Below, in pieces: positions 7,627-13,450 of a DNA stretch of 14,140 nt. Source of the stretch: JBFJVZ01 sp041623895 (GTDB lineage Bacteria; Planctomycetota; Planctomycetia; Pirellulales; Pirellulaceae); assembly GCA_041623895.1 (NCBI GenBank), contig JBFJVZ010000182.1:1-14140 (forward strand), in the 5' to 3' direction. Numbering within the stretch: the first letter of the stretch is position 1; every line of letters starts with the position of its first letter. The translations under genes and the position numbers were made by a program. Under the pieces are notes generated by a model. The model had not been told where the DNA came from. It ran no database searches and saw only the letters and a program-made list of their open reading frames with translations.

Positions 7627-8397
7627 ATGGATCAAATCCTTCGATTTCCCGATCCAGATTCGTCCGGGCGAACGGCCAGGGGATCTTCCGGACCGCGAAT
7701 CCTTTCGATCGATCGAATCGACTACCGAACCGCCAGATCTCGCGCAGATCTGGCGGGTGCCTTTCGGCTGCTGCAACAACGCTATGCGGCGGTCGGATTG
7801 TCGTGCCAAGATGCTCCAGACATGCGGGTCTTGCCGTACCACCTGTGGGATCAGACCCAGGTATTCGTGGCCCTCAAACGGGGCGAGGTGATTGGCAGTG
7901 TGAGCTTGGTGCGAGACGGCAAGCACGGAATTCCGATGGAATCCACCTACGCAAGTGCAGTCGCCGCGTTACGCGGTCAGGGTCTTCGAGTAGGCGAGGT
8001 CGGCTCGCTGACGGTCGAGTCATCCGGTGCTGAGTCTTCGGGCGAACTCTTTCGTGGGCTGACACGATTGATGCTGTTCCAAGCCCGGTACCTGGGCTTG
8101 GATAACGTGCTTGCCGTCGTTCATCCGCGTCACGCGAAGTTTTACCAGTTGGCAATGGGCTTTGAGCGAATTGGTGGTGTGTCGCAGTACGACCAGGTTG
8201 GTGGTCAGCCGGGGATCGCCATTCTGGGCAGCGTCAATGATCGCTTGAGCTACGGTCCGCGCTGGCGAAGTAACTACTTTGATGGGACGTACACAGACGC
8301 GGAACTGAAGCCCCGCCCGATGAGCGCGGCCGATCGCGATTTCTTTCGGCACTATCTTACCCAGAACGAACCGATCCGCAGACGGCGAGCAGGTTAG
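7627..8397 (+). CDS. FeeM-like N-acyl amino acid synthase (paralogue 2, most divergent)
   Basis: A 256-residue FeeM/LuxI-fold acyltransferase. Shared landmarks: GAFRLLQQRYAAVGL (44-58), MRVLPYH (66-72), GIPME (101-105), GEVGS (123-127, acidic E124) and HPRHAKFY (166-173). It departs from the other three at the substrate-side motif: the (N/H)PAV box is QPGIA (194-198), and the catalytic-region Ala before E124 is Gly. The tail motif YTDAELKP (222-229) is shared with paralogue 3 (YTPRELKP), placing 2 and 3 in one subgroup. ATG 7627 is preceded by GGAGAG with an 11-base spacer. The N-terminal 40 residues are polar and not conserved. The gene is divergent from the efflux operon, the clearest link between a synthase and the pump. 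Altered specificity or reduced activity are both possible. Confidence 0.82.
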   Translation: MDQILRFPDPDSSGRTARGSSGPRILSIDRIDYRTARSRADLAGAFRLLQQRYAAVGLSCQDAPDMRVLPYHLWDQTQVFVALKRGEVIGSVSLVRDGKHGIPMESTYASAVAALRGQGLRVGEVGSLTVESSGAESSGELFRGLTRLMLFQARYLGLDNVLAVVHPRHAKFYQLAMGFERIGGVSQYDQVGGQPGIAILGSVNDRLSYGPRWRSNYFDGTYTDAELKPRPMSAADRDFFRHYLTQNEPIRRRRAG

Positions 8398-8420
8398 TGC
8401 TCTGGTCCAGCTAGATTTTC

Positions 8421-8479
8421 GGGTAGCCGGACTTCAGGGAATCGCCGAACGACCCGAATTCTGGCGAATCCGGCTACCC
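8421..8479. repeat. GGGTAGCCGGA inverted-repeat element
   Basis: Perfect 11-base arms GGGTAGCCGGA (8421-8431) and TCCGGCTACCC (8469-8479) enclose a GACCCGAATTCTGGCGAA core. A second, slightly degraded copy in the same orientation lies at 11106-11160, including the shared core CCCGAATTCTGGC. The right half of a related copy is at 5-30, and 8688-8752 is a distant relative. This is a dispersed palindromic family of the kind common in Rhodopirellula-type genomes. Confidence 0.85.
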
Positions 8480-8566
8480 AGCTACGCACGAGAACCTAAT
8501 TCTTCGCTAAACCAAACTACTAGTGCTGGAATTTGGAAATAACCTTGATCATGACGATAGCCCATT

Positions 8567-8630
8567 GGTAACCCGAAGCGTGAGCGAGGCGACAAATCAC
8601 GCAATTCCCTCGCTCACGCTTCGGGTTACC
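8567..8630. repeat. 23-base perfect inverted repeat (GGTAACCC family)
   Basis: The left arm at 8567-8589 (GGTAACCCGAAGCGTGAG plus CGAGG) is the exact complement of 8608-8630, around an 18-base loop. A degraded copy lies at 74-133, where only the AGCGAGGGA and TAACCC boxes still pair. The perfect conservation of both arms here suggests recent insertion or selection for structure. It lies in the FeeM-like 2/3 gap and has no T-run. Confidence 0.9.
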
Positions 8631-8687
8631 AGGTAAACGGCAAATACGAATCCCGCCACTAGTGCGTGCCACAAGTTGCTGCTCAAG

Positions 8688-8752
8688 TAACGGAATTCGC
8701 CAGAATTTCGACAGCTACCGAGAATCGTTGAAAGTCTGGGCGACTTCCGCTA
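8688..8752. repeat. Degenerate hairpin repeat (GTAGCGGAAGTCGCC type)
   Basis: Bases 8688-8712 and 8727-8752 form an imperfect long stem (TAACGGAATTCGCC... against ...GGGCGACTTCCGCTA, with a few mismatches and one bulge). The left part of the window start (5-30) has a similar GTCTGGCGACTCCGGCTAC run, so this belongs to the same broad repeat family as 8421-8479. Confidence 0.7.
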
Positions 8753-8994
8753 TTCCTACTCCAACGTGCGAATGTTGCCGTTGAGACCGTGGCAGTTGCT
8801 ATATCTGTCACAATCGTTACAGCGGTTCCAGCCGATTCATTTGCCAAAGTGAAAGGGTGTTTCTGAAGCGACCATCTTACGAAGCAGCTGGGACGGTGAG
8901 AGGTGTAACGTAGGTTTTGATGGCGAGCAAAGGATGAGAGTTGGGGATTTCACTCCCATCCGGAGCATTGAAATCCTCGTTATCAGACTTCACC

Positions 8995-9786
8995 ATGTTT
9001 TTGTCGGTTGCCAGCCAACGCACTGCAGAGACCGTTGCTGGGCAAATCACGCTCTCGCTGGCGCGATCACGGATGGAGCTGGAAGAGGCGTTTGCGTTGC
9101 TTTATCGCTCGTATCTGCGAGCTGGACTGGATGTGCCTAATGCGTCCGAAATGCGATTGACACCGTACCACCTGCTATCCACAACGGAAGTCTTCCAGGC
9201 AAAATTATCTGGCGTCACTATTTCAACCGCTTCGCTGATGCTGAACGGCCCATTGGGGCTACCAGCGGATTCGATTTACGGCAATGAGATCCAAGAATTA
9301 CAAGAACGGGGCTTGCGCGTGGCGGAAGTGGGTTGCTTTGCCGACCGGCGCGCTTCGCCGGTACGGTTCATTCAAATGTTTCGCCAACTCTCAACGCTGA
9401 TCGCTCAGGCTGCCGCTTTCCGAGGATGCAACGGATTGATCGCTGCGACGCATCCGAGACACGCCCGGTTTTACATCCGAAACCTCGGTTTTGAGCAATT
9501 TGGAGAGATTCGTGATTGTCCCTATGCGGAGGGGAACCCGGCGGTTGCCTTGTTACTGGACTTTGAAAAGCAAAAGGGTACGGAGGTGCATGAGCATCTT
9601 TTCGGAAAAAAGTACACGCCAAGGGAGCTGAAACCGTTCCAGTGGGATGATGACACGACACAGTACTTTTCATCGATTTTGACAAAGATTCGTGCTCAGA
9701 CCACCGGCCACGGAGTACCGGTCGTCGTGGCTGGCAGCTCAGGCGGTTCGATCCAGCCGTTGGCCGACCAGACCGAAACTTCGTGA
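8995..9786 (+). CDS. FeeM-like N-acyl amino acid synthase (paralogue 3)
   Basis: A 263-residue FeeM/LuxI-fold acyltransferase. Landmarks: EEAFALLYRSYLRAGL (30-45), MRLTPYH (53-59), GLPAD (88-92), AEVGC (110-114, acidic E111), HPRHARFY (153-160) and NPAV (181-184). The tail YTPRELKP (207-214) pairs it with paralogue 2, its upstream neighbour on the same strand, which suggests tandem duplication. The last 35 residues (GHGVPVVVAGSSGGS and on) extend past the family core and look unstructured. Two starts compete: ATG 8995, without a clear ribosome site, and TTG 8941, which has AGGA six bases upstream and adds 18 residues. Its 3' end faces a LuxR-type regulator 115 bases away. The shared motifs suggest a working enzyme; the substrates are not known. 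Confidence 0.85.
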   Translation: MFLSVASQRTAETVAGQITLSLARSRMELEEAFALLYRSYLRAGLDVPNASEMRLTPYHLLSTTEVFQAKLSGVTISTASLMLNGPLGLPADSIYGNEIQELQERGLRVAEVGCFADRRASPVRFIQMFRQLSTLIAQAAAFRGCNGLIAATHPRHARFYIRNLGFEQFGEIRDCPYAEGNPAVALLLDFEKQKGTEVHEHLFGKKYTPRELKPFQWDDDTTQYFSSILTKIRAQTTGHGVPVVVAGSSGGSIQPLADQTETS

Positions 9787-9901
9787 CGCTATATGCGTCC
9801 GTTGCTTCGCAGATCAAGAAGTGCGGCACACAATGAGTTGGTCGTAACCCAGCCAGTATCAGCGGAGCCGTTATTCAAATGGCGCGTCTTCCTAACGAGA
9901 C

Positions 9902-10612
9902 TCACATGTTCGAGATTTCGCGAGATTGATCACCAACTCGATAGCTGACGGGGCCCAGCTCTTTCTGCAGACGCGCTTTCTCTGCGGCCTCCTGTCGATT
10001 AGCGGCATCCAACTTGTCGAGAATCTTGTGAACGTGGTTCTTGACTGTAAACAGCGAGATGCACAGCTGCGAGGCAATTTCCTTATTGCTCATGCGCCTG
10101 TCGATCAAGCACAGCACCTCTTGCTCTCGCGCGGTCAACCGTCTTTCTTTCGGCACATCAGGCAGCTGCCAAATCGGCTTCTCATGGAGCTGGGAAAGCT
10201 CTGCAAACATAGTCGCCACAATATCCGGACAACAGAACGTCTCGCCACGCCAAACCTTGGTGATCGCAGTATCTAAATCTTCCAGTGAAGACCGTTCCAA
10301 TACACAACCATGTGCCCCTGCGGCAATGCACTCGACCAACCGCTCATGGTCGTCTGGAACCAAAACCAGCACCTTCGTTTCCGACTGGCGATCTTTGATG
10401 GCGCGGGCGATTTCGATGGCTCGATTCTCGGGCAGGTTCAAATCCAGTAGCACCACATCCGCAGGATGACACAGTAATTCATCGATGCCTTCGCGTTCTA
10501 AATGGTCGACCGATTGCGCATGGTATCTGCGATCGTTGGTAAAGACGTTGACTAAACAGTCGCGAAACAGGCCGTTCCGGTGAAATACAAGAAGACGTTT
10601 TCTGTTGTCCAT
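9902..10612 (-). CDS. NarL/LuxR-type response regulator with degenerate receiver
   Basis: A 236-residue transcription factor. Residues 5-120 have the receiver-domain pattern and keep the phospho-acceptor aspartate D57 (VVLLDLNLP). The usual N-terminal acidic pair that binds Mg2+ is H11-R12, the switch threonine position is V85, and the near-invariant lysine is E106 (GCVLERSS). Normal phosphorylation is therefore doubtful. Residues 159-205 are an intact LuxR helix-turn-helix: LTAREQEVL, then MSNKEIASQL and TVKNHVHKIL. A 30-residue charged tail follows. No histidine kinase gene is in the window. It converges on FeeM-like 3 and has the long gap 10613-11735 upstream, so it is probably transcribed alone. 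It may be controlled by its level, a ligand or a partner rather than phosphate; its targets are unknown, though the synthase genes are obvious candidates. Confidence 0.88.
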   Translation of the reverse strand: MDNRKRLLVFHRNGLFRDCLVNVFTNDRRYHAQSVDHLEREGIDELLCHPADVVLLDLNLPENRAIEIARAIKDRQSETKVLVLVPDDHERLVECIAAGAHGCVLERSSLEDLDTAITKVWRGETFCCPDIVATMFAELSQLHEKPIWQLPDVPKERRLTAREQEVLCLIDRRMSNKEIASQLCISLFTVKNHVHKILDKLDAANRQEAAEKARLQKELGPVSYRVGDQSREISNM

Positions 10613-10912
10613 TTATAACCCAAAGAGTAGGACTATCGATCCAATCTAGCTCGCGTAATCGAAGCAATTTGGCCGTATTGATTGCTTGCTGTCGGCGTGT
10701 GATTTTTCGTTAGTTGATGCCCAGAGATGCGGCCGAGCAAAAGCGGGCAAACAAATGAGATGAGATGAAATCTCGTGAGGAGGAATAGCTTCGCCGAAAT
10801 TATAGCGAGTTTATTGGGGCTGCCTAGGAAAAAGAGGTGTTCTACGGGGTTTTGCGACCCCCCCGCTATGAACGGCAGTGTTTAGATACGCCGGTCGCCT
10901 GAAAATTCCCTG

Positions 10913-11251
10913 TTATGCGTTGGCTTTTAAGGGAATCCAGGCTTTTGAGCGTGTCCAATCGCCAGGCATCTGCAGTCGCATCTTGATCTTCTGCGCCAAA
11001 GTTGCTGCTTTGTCACAACCAAGTAAGAATTCGCGGTACTCCGGGACTTTCGGCAATTCACCAGTGGTTGGGTCCAGCGAAGAATTAGGTTCTCGATCGT
11101 AGCTGGGGTGGCCGGACTTCAGTGAATGGCCGGACCCGAATTCTGGCAAACCGGCTACCCGAAAATTTAGCTGTGTACCACGAACAGGCGTCAGACCTAT
11201 CAGACCCCAATAATGCAAAACACCCTGCAGACCGCTGGCGGCTGACTTCAC
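10913..11251 (-). pseudogene. Doubtful 112-residue open frame crossing a repeat
   Basis: I do not recognise this frame. It opens with GTG at 11251 and runs through the repeat copy at 11106-11160, which would encode residues of the type FRVAGLPEFGSG. The last 50 residues, beginning DPTTGELPKVPEYREFLLGC and ending in a basic stretch with RSKAWIPLKANA, look more protein-like than the rest. They could be the end of a gene whose front was lost when the repeat inserted. No ribosome site is evident. It may equally be chance reading of non-coding DNA. Confidence 0.2.
11106..11160. repeat. Second copy of the GGGTAGCCGGA repeat
   Basis: Arms GGGTGGCCGG (11106-11115) and CCGGCTACCC (11151-11160) pair with one mismatch and enclose the core CCCGAATTCTGGC found also at 8421-8479, in the same orientation. 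The flank CCGGCTACCCGAAAATTTAG mirrors the left flank of the 8421 copy (CTAGATTTTCGGGTAGCCGG), so the repeat unit probably extends to an AGCTA-ATTTTC end. Confidence 0.8.
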
Positions 11252-11391
11252 GGGTAAGCACCGCTAATCACGATTCGCCTGAAGAGCAACAGTTCCATCT
11301 TCGCGTCTGCAAGCTTTTCTTTTTGCGTCCAGGTCATCTTTACGCTTTTGATGCCATGTTGGTGTGATTGGATTCACGATCAAGATGGTCC

Positions 11392-11407
11392 AGAGAACTA
11401 GTTCTCT
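11392..11407. promoter_or_regulatory. 16-base perfect palindrome, possible operator
   Basis: AGAGAACTAGTTCTCT is its own reverse complement across all 16 bases and has no loop, which suits a dimeric DNA-binding protein better than an RNA hairpin. It sits just before the structured stretch 11418-11620 and 329 bases before the pseudo-receiver start. The binding protein is unknown. Confidence 0.45.
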
Positions 11408-11417
11408 TAGCCACATC

Positions 11418-11618
11418 GCAGATTTGTAACAGACGGCAAGTGTGAGGAATCTGCCCCTTAAAGTGAGCTGAGGGGAGTTTGGGCATCTTCATCAAAACTG
11501 GTCGCGCGCGCAAGCCGATCGCCTACTGAACTTGCCCCCAGAATCGAGCGGGGCCGGTTGTCGCAGCCCAAACAAATGGATCTAGCTCACGCATGCGAAA
11601 GCACCTCAGTGCTTTTTT
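11418..11618 (+). ncRNA. Candidate structured leader RNA or small RNA
   Basis: Several stems can be drawn on the + strand: GCAGATT (11418-11424) with AATCTGC (11448-11454), and a long-range helix GTGAGCT (11463-11469) with AGCTCAC (11584-11590). The stretch ends in a classic intrinsic terminator at 11598-11618. It begins just after the 16-base palindrome at 11392-11407. No open frame with a ribosome site fits. It could be an independent small RNA, or a leader that controls read-through into the pseudo-receiver and FeeM-like 4 genes. I cannot match it to a known RNA family. Confidence 0.35.
11598..11618 (+). terminator. Rho-independent terminator
   Basis: A seven-base perfect stem with a four-base loop (AAAGCAC-CTCA-GTGCTTT) runs straight into a T-tract (six T at 11613-11618), followed by a second GCTTTTTT at 11622-11629. 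This is the best intrinsic terminator in the window, yet no protein gene precedes it on the + strand. Transcription must therefore come from the non-coding stretch before it. It lies 118 bases before the next start codon. Confidence 0.75.
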
Positions 11619-11735
11619 GATGCTTTTTTGAATCTAAACGATTCAGGCTTTGTCCGATCGATCATCACAAACTGTTCGCCGTCATCACAGATGCGTTAAT
11701 CAACAAATCGAATTCATTAACTGGAACGGCAATCA

Positions 11736-12080
11736 ATGAACTCAACTGTAGTACTGACGATCGAGCATCAGTTGCATGCTCAGCTCTTGAAACATGCACT
11801 GGCGAATTGCCCTGACATCGAGTTGGTCGGCGAGGCGACGGGATTGATCGAATCAATGATGCTGATCGATGCCAAGAAGCCTGACGTCTGGATTCATTCT
11901 TGGGCTGAATGCCCCCAAGTTTCAGCGGCGCTATCGCAGATTTATTCGCGCGATCCCAACCTGACCGTGATCCGGTTCAATCCCGACGAACCGGCTGGCT
12001 TCATCCAGATGCGTGTCAATTCGTTACCGGAACTGCTGCGACTCGCGGCCGAAACCAGACATCTGCTGAAGTCGGCGTGA
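11736..12080 (+). CDS. Stand-alone pseudo-receiver domain protein
   Basis: A 114-residue protein that follows the receiver-domain pattern of NarL-type regulators over its first 85 residues: VVLTIEHQLHAQLL, then CPDIELVGEATG (25-36) and KKPDVWIHSW (48-57). In typical receivers the last segment reads PDVVLLDL, so the phospho-acceptor position is S55, and the N-terminal acidic pair is reduced to E10. There is no DNA-binding domain. It probably cannot be phosphorylated in the usual way and may act by binding a partner, such as a kinase, the LuxR-type regulator or a synthase. ATG 11736 has GGAA nine bases upstream. FeeM-like 4 begins 93 bases downstream on the same strand with no clear terminator between, so the two may be co-transcribed. 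The receiver assignment was made by eye from weak similarity. Confidence 0.6.
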   Translation: MNSTVVLTIEHQLHAQLLKHALANCPDIELVGEATGLIESMMLIDAKKPDVWIHSWAECPQVSAALSQIYSRDPNLTVIRFNPDEPAGFIQMRVNSLPELLRLAAETRHLLKSA

Positions 12081-12173
12081 TCTGTTGCTGCTGCCATTAG
12101 CAGAGATCGCATTCCACCACACACAACCATTCACATCGCCCTCTTTTTTACCGCCATTCGCTGGAGATTTATC

Positions 12174-12992
12174 ATGAATGCTCTCGTTCACACATCCATC
12201 GATCCGTCCAATCGTGTTGCAAATATAAAAAATACGCGTGTCCCATCGCTTCGGCTCGATACAACGCCGCTGATGAGAAGTTCCGATGCCGATCGGGATG
12301 GGGATGGCTTGATCATGAAGGTGTCCGAAACGAGAGCCGAACGCGCAGCCGCCTTTCGATTGGTGCATCGAGAATATCGGCGATCCGGTCTAACATCGGA
12401 AAACGCGATGCGGATGCGGGTGATGAAGCATCATTTACTTGAAACCACAGAGGTGCTGGTCGCAAAACGAAACAACGATGTCGAATTCACGGTCAGTCTT
12501 GTCCGTGATGGCCGCTACGGTTTGCCGGCGGAATCTTTGTTCATGGACGAAATAGCCGCCATGCGATCGGCGGGTGTCTCCTTGGCCGAAGTTTCTTGCG
12601 TGGCAAGTTGTTGTGAAGGAGATGAGAAAAAGCGATTTGAGCTTTTTGTCAAAATGATTTCTTTAACAATCCACGCCGCAAGGCATCGCGGAGTTGACCG
12701 TCTGCTACTGGCCGTTCATCCCCGACATGCCAAAGTTTACAAGCGGTTGTTTGGTTGCGTGGTGTGCACCGACGTCAAAGAGTACGAGGCCGTGCAAGGG
12801 AACCCTGCCGTGCTGTGCATGCACGACTTCGCCAAACTCGATGAGACCCGATATCCGCTTTACAAACGCATCTATGGGGAGAAGTTTGAGCCCTGGCATT
12901 TGAATGGGACGCTCATGTCCTCTGATGAAAAGAGATTCCTCGAGCGCGCAATCGAGTACGATAGTCCTCAAGTCCTGCCGATGGCCGCGTAA
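12174..12992 (+). CDS. FeeM-like N-acyl amino acid synthase (paralogue 4)
   Basis: A 272-residue FeeM/LuxI-fold acyltransferase. Landmarks: AAFRLVHREYRRSGL (59-73), MRVMKHH (81-87), GLPAE (116-120), AEVSC (138-142, acidic E139), HPRHAKVY (182-189) and NPAV (210-213). The tail LD..RY.LY.RIY....EPW (222-241) matches paralogue 1, so 1 and 4 form a subgroup although they are the outermost pair. ATG 12174 has a good ribosome site (GGAGA, about seven bases upstream), making this the most secure start of the four. The first 50 residues are polar and not conserved, and an internal Met48 lies just before the core. It probably shares a transcript with the pseudo-receiver. The beta-ketoacyl synthase gene follows in the same direction after a repeat-filled gap. 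The substrates are unknown. Confidence 0.86.
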   Translation: MNALVHTSIDPSNRVANIKNTRVPSLRLDTTPLMRSSDADRDGDGLIMKVSETRAERAAAFRLVHREYRRSGLTSENAMRMRVMKHHLLETTEVLVAKRNNDVEFTVSLVRDGRYGLPAESLFMDEIAAMRSAGVSLAEVSCVASCCEGDEKKRFELFVKMISLTIHAARHRGVDRLLLAVHPRHAKVYKRLFGCVVCTDVKEYEAVQGNPAVLCMHDFAKLDETRYPLYKRIYGEKFEPWHLNGTLMSSDEKRFLERAIEYDSPQVLPMAA

Positions 12993-13000
12993 CGCGGACG

Positions 13001-13289
13001 GATAAGCCGCGGAGCGGCGTCAGGATAAAGCCTGGGGCGCCAGCCCCAGGGAACGAAAACATTCACATCCGATAAGCCGCGGAGCGGCGACAGCAGATGC
13101 ACGACGGTCTAACGGCAGACAATCGACACACAATAATGTGATCGTGCAATATGCGACGTGCTGTCGCTGTTCCGCAGCTTGCAAATGTTGCATTGCTTCC
13201 TGGGGCTGGCGCCCCAGGCTTTACGCTGTTGCCGCTCCGCGGCTAAACGGATTTGCCATGTGCCCGTGACTGGGACTCGCGCCCCCAGG
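13001..13289. repeat. Composite inverted-repeat element (CCTGGGGC and GCCGCGGAGCGGC boxes)
   Basis: Two boxes recur in mirror order. Left: AGCCGCGGAGCGGC (13005-13018) then AAGCCTGGGGCG... (23 bases, 13028-13050). Right: the exact complement of the second at 13199-13221 and of the first at 13231-13244, with the same nine-base gap between boxes. Each CCTGGGGC-loop-GCCCCAGG box is itself a small hairpin. A second copy of the outer box, 19 bases identical (13001-13019 and 13071-13089), sits inside. Its extension to 13094 matches the right end even better (19 of 20). A degraded third CCCAGG hairpin lies at 13270-13289. The size and mirrored ends suggest a non-autonomous mobile unit built of nested repeats. 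Confidence 0.85.
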
Positions 13290-13450
13290 TGATAGGCCTC
13301 TACTTTCAGCCGTCAAGGACCTGATTGCCGTTACAGTCCGCATAACGTTGCCTTGCGGGTCCGATTCAGATTGAATTGAACTCAGGCCGAGGATCAGAGA
13401 ACTGCCGATGACCTATTTTTCAATGGTTTTTTACACTGTTGGGGATTTTC

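Larger units (their letters stand above)
8398..8994. repeat. Repeat-filled gap between FeeM-like 2 and 3
   Basis: No convincing gene was found in these ~600 bases. Three hairpin repeats occupy most of it: 8421-8479, 8567-8630 and 8688-8752, each listed separately. The right-hand 240 bases should contain the FeeM-like 3 promoter. An AGGA six bases before a TTG at 8941 could be the true start signal of that gene. Confidence 0.6.
10613..11735. other. Long intergenic region without a convincing protein gene
   Basis: About 1.1 kb. The left part should hold the promoter of the minus-strand regulator. It includes a GGAGG at about 10779-10783 with no sensible start after it, and a short hairpin CGGGG...CCCCG around 10845-10862. 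A copy of the 8421-type repeat lies at 11106-11160, inside a doubtful minus-strand open frame (10913-11251). The right part (11392-11620) holds a 16-base palindrome, several stems and an intrinsic terminator, listed separately. Confidence 0.55.

Noticed and set aside
8934..9140. 68-residue frame starting at ATG 8934
   Set aside because: It overlaps paralogue 3 in another frame and its product lacks the family motifs; the nearby AGGA is better read as a possible site for TTG 8941.
10771..10800. GGAGG-like ribosome site in the long gap, taken as a missed small gene
   Set aside because: No ATG, GTG or TTG at a usable distance leads to more than a few codons.
11122..11367. 81-residue + strand open frame
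   Set aside because: It starts inside a repeat copy, has no ribosome site and shows no family resemblance.
1660..12992. Calling the four acyltransferases acyl-homoserine lactone synthases
   Set aside because: The fold is related to LuxI, but the motifs fit the FeeM branch, and there is no autoinducer-binding LuxR domain; the local LuxR-type protein has a receiver domain instead.
13001..13089. Two identical 19-base direct repeats, considered as a CRISPR remnant
   Set aside because: Only two direct copies, with a third in inverted orientation and no regular spacers or cas genes; they are boxes of an inverted-repeat element.
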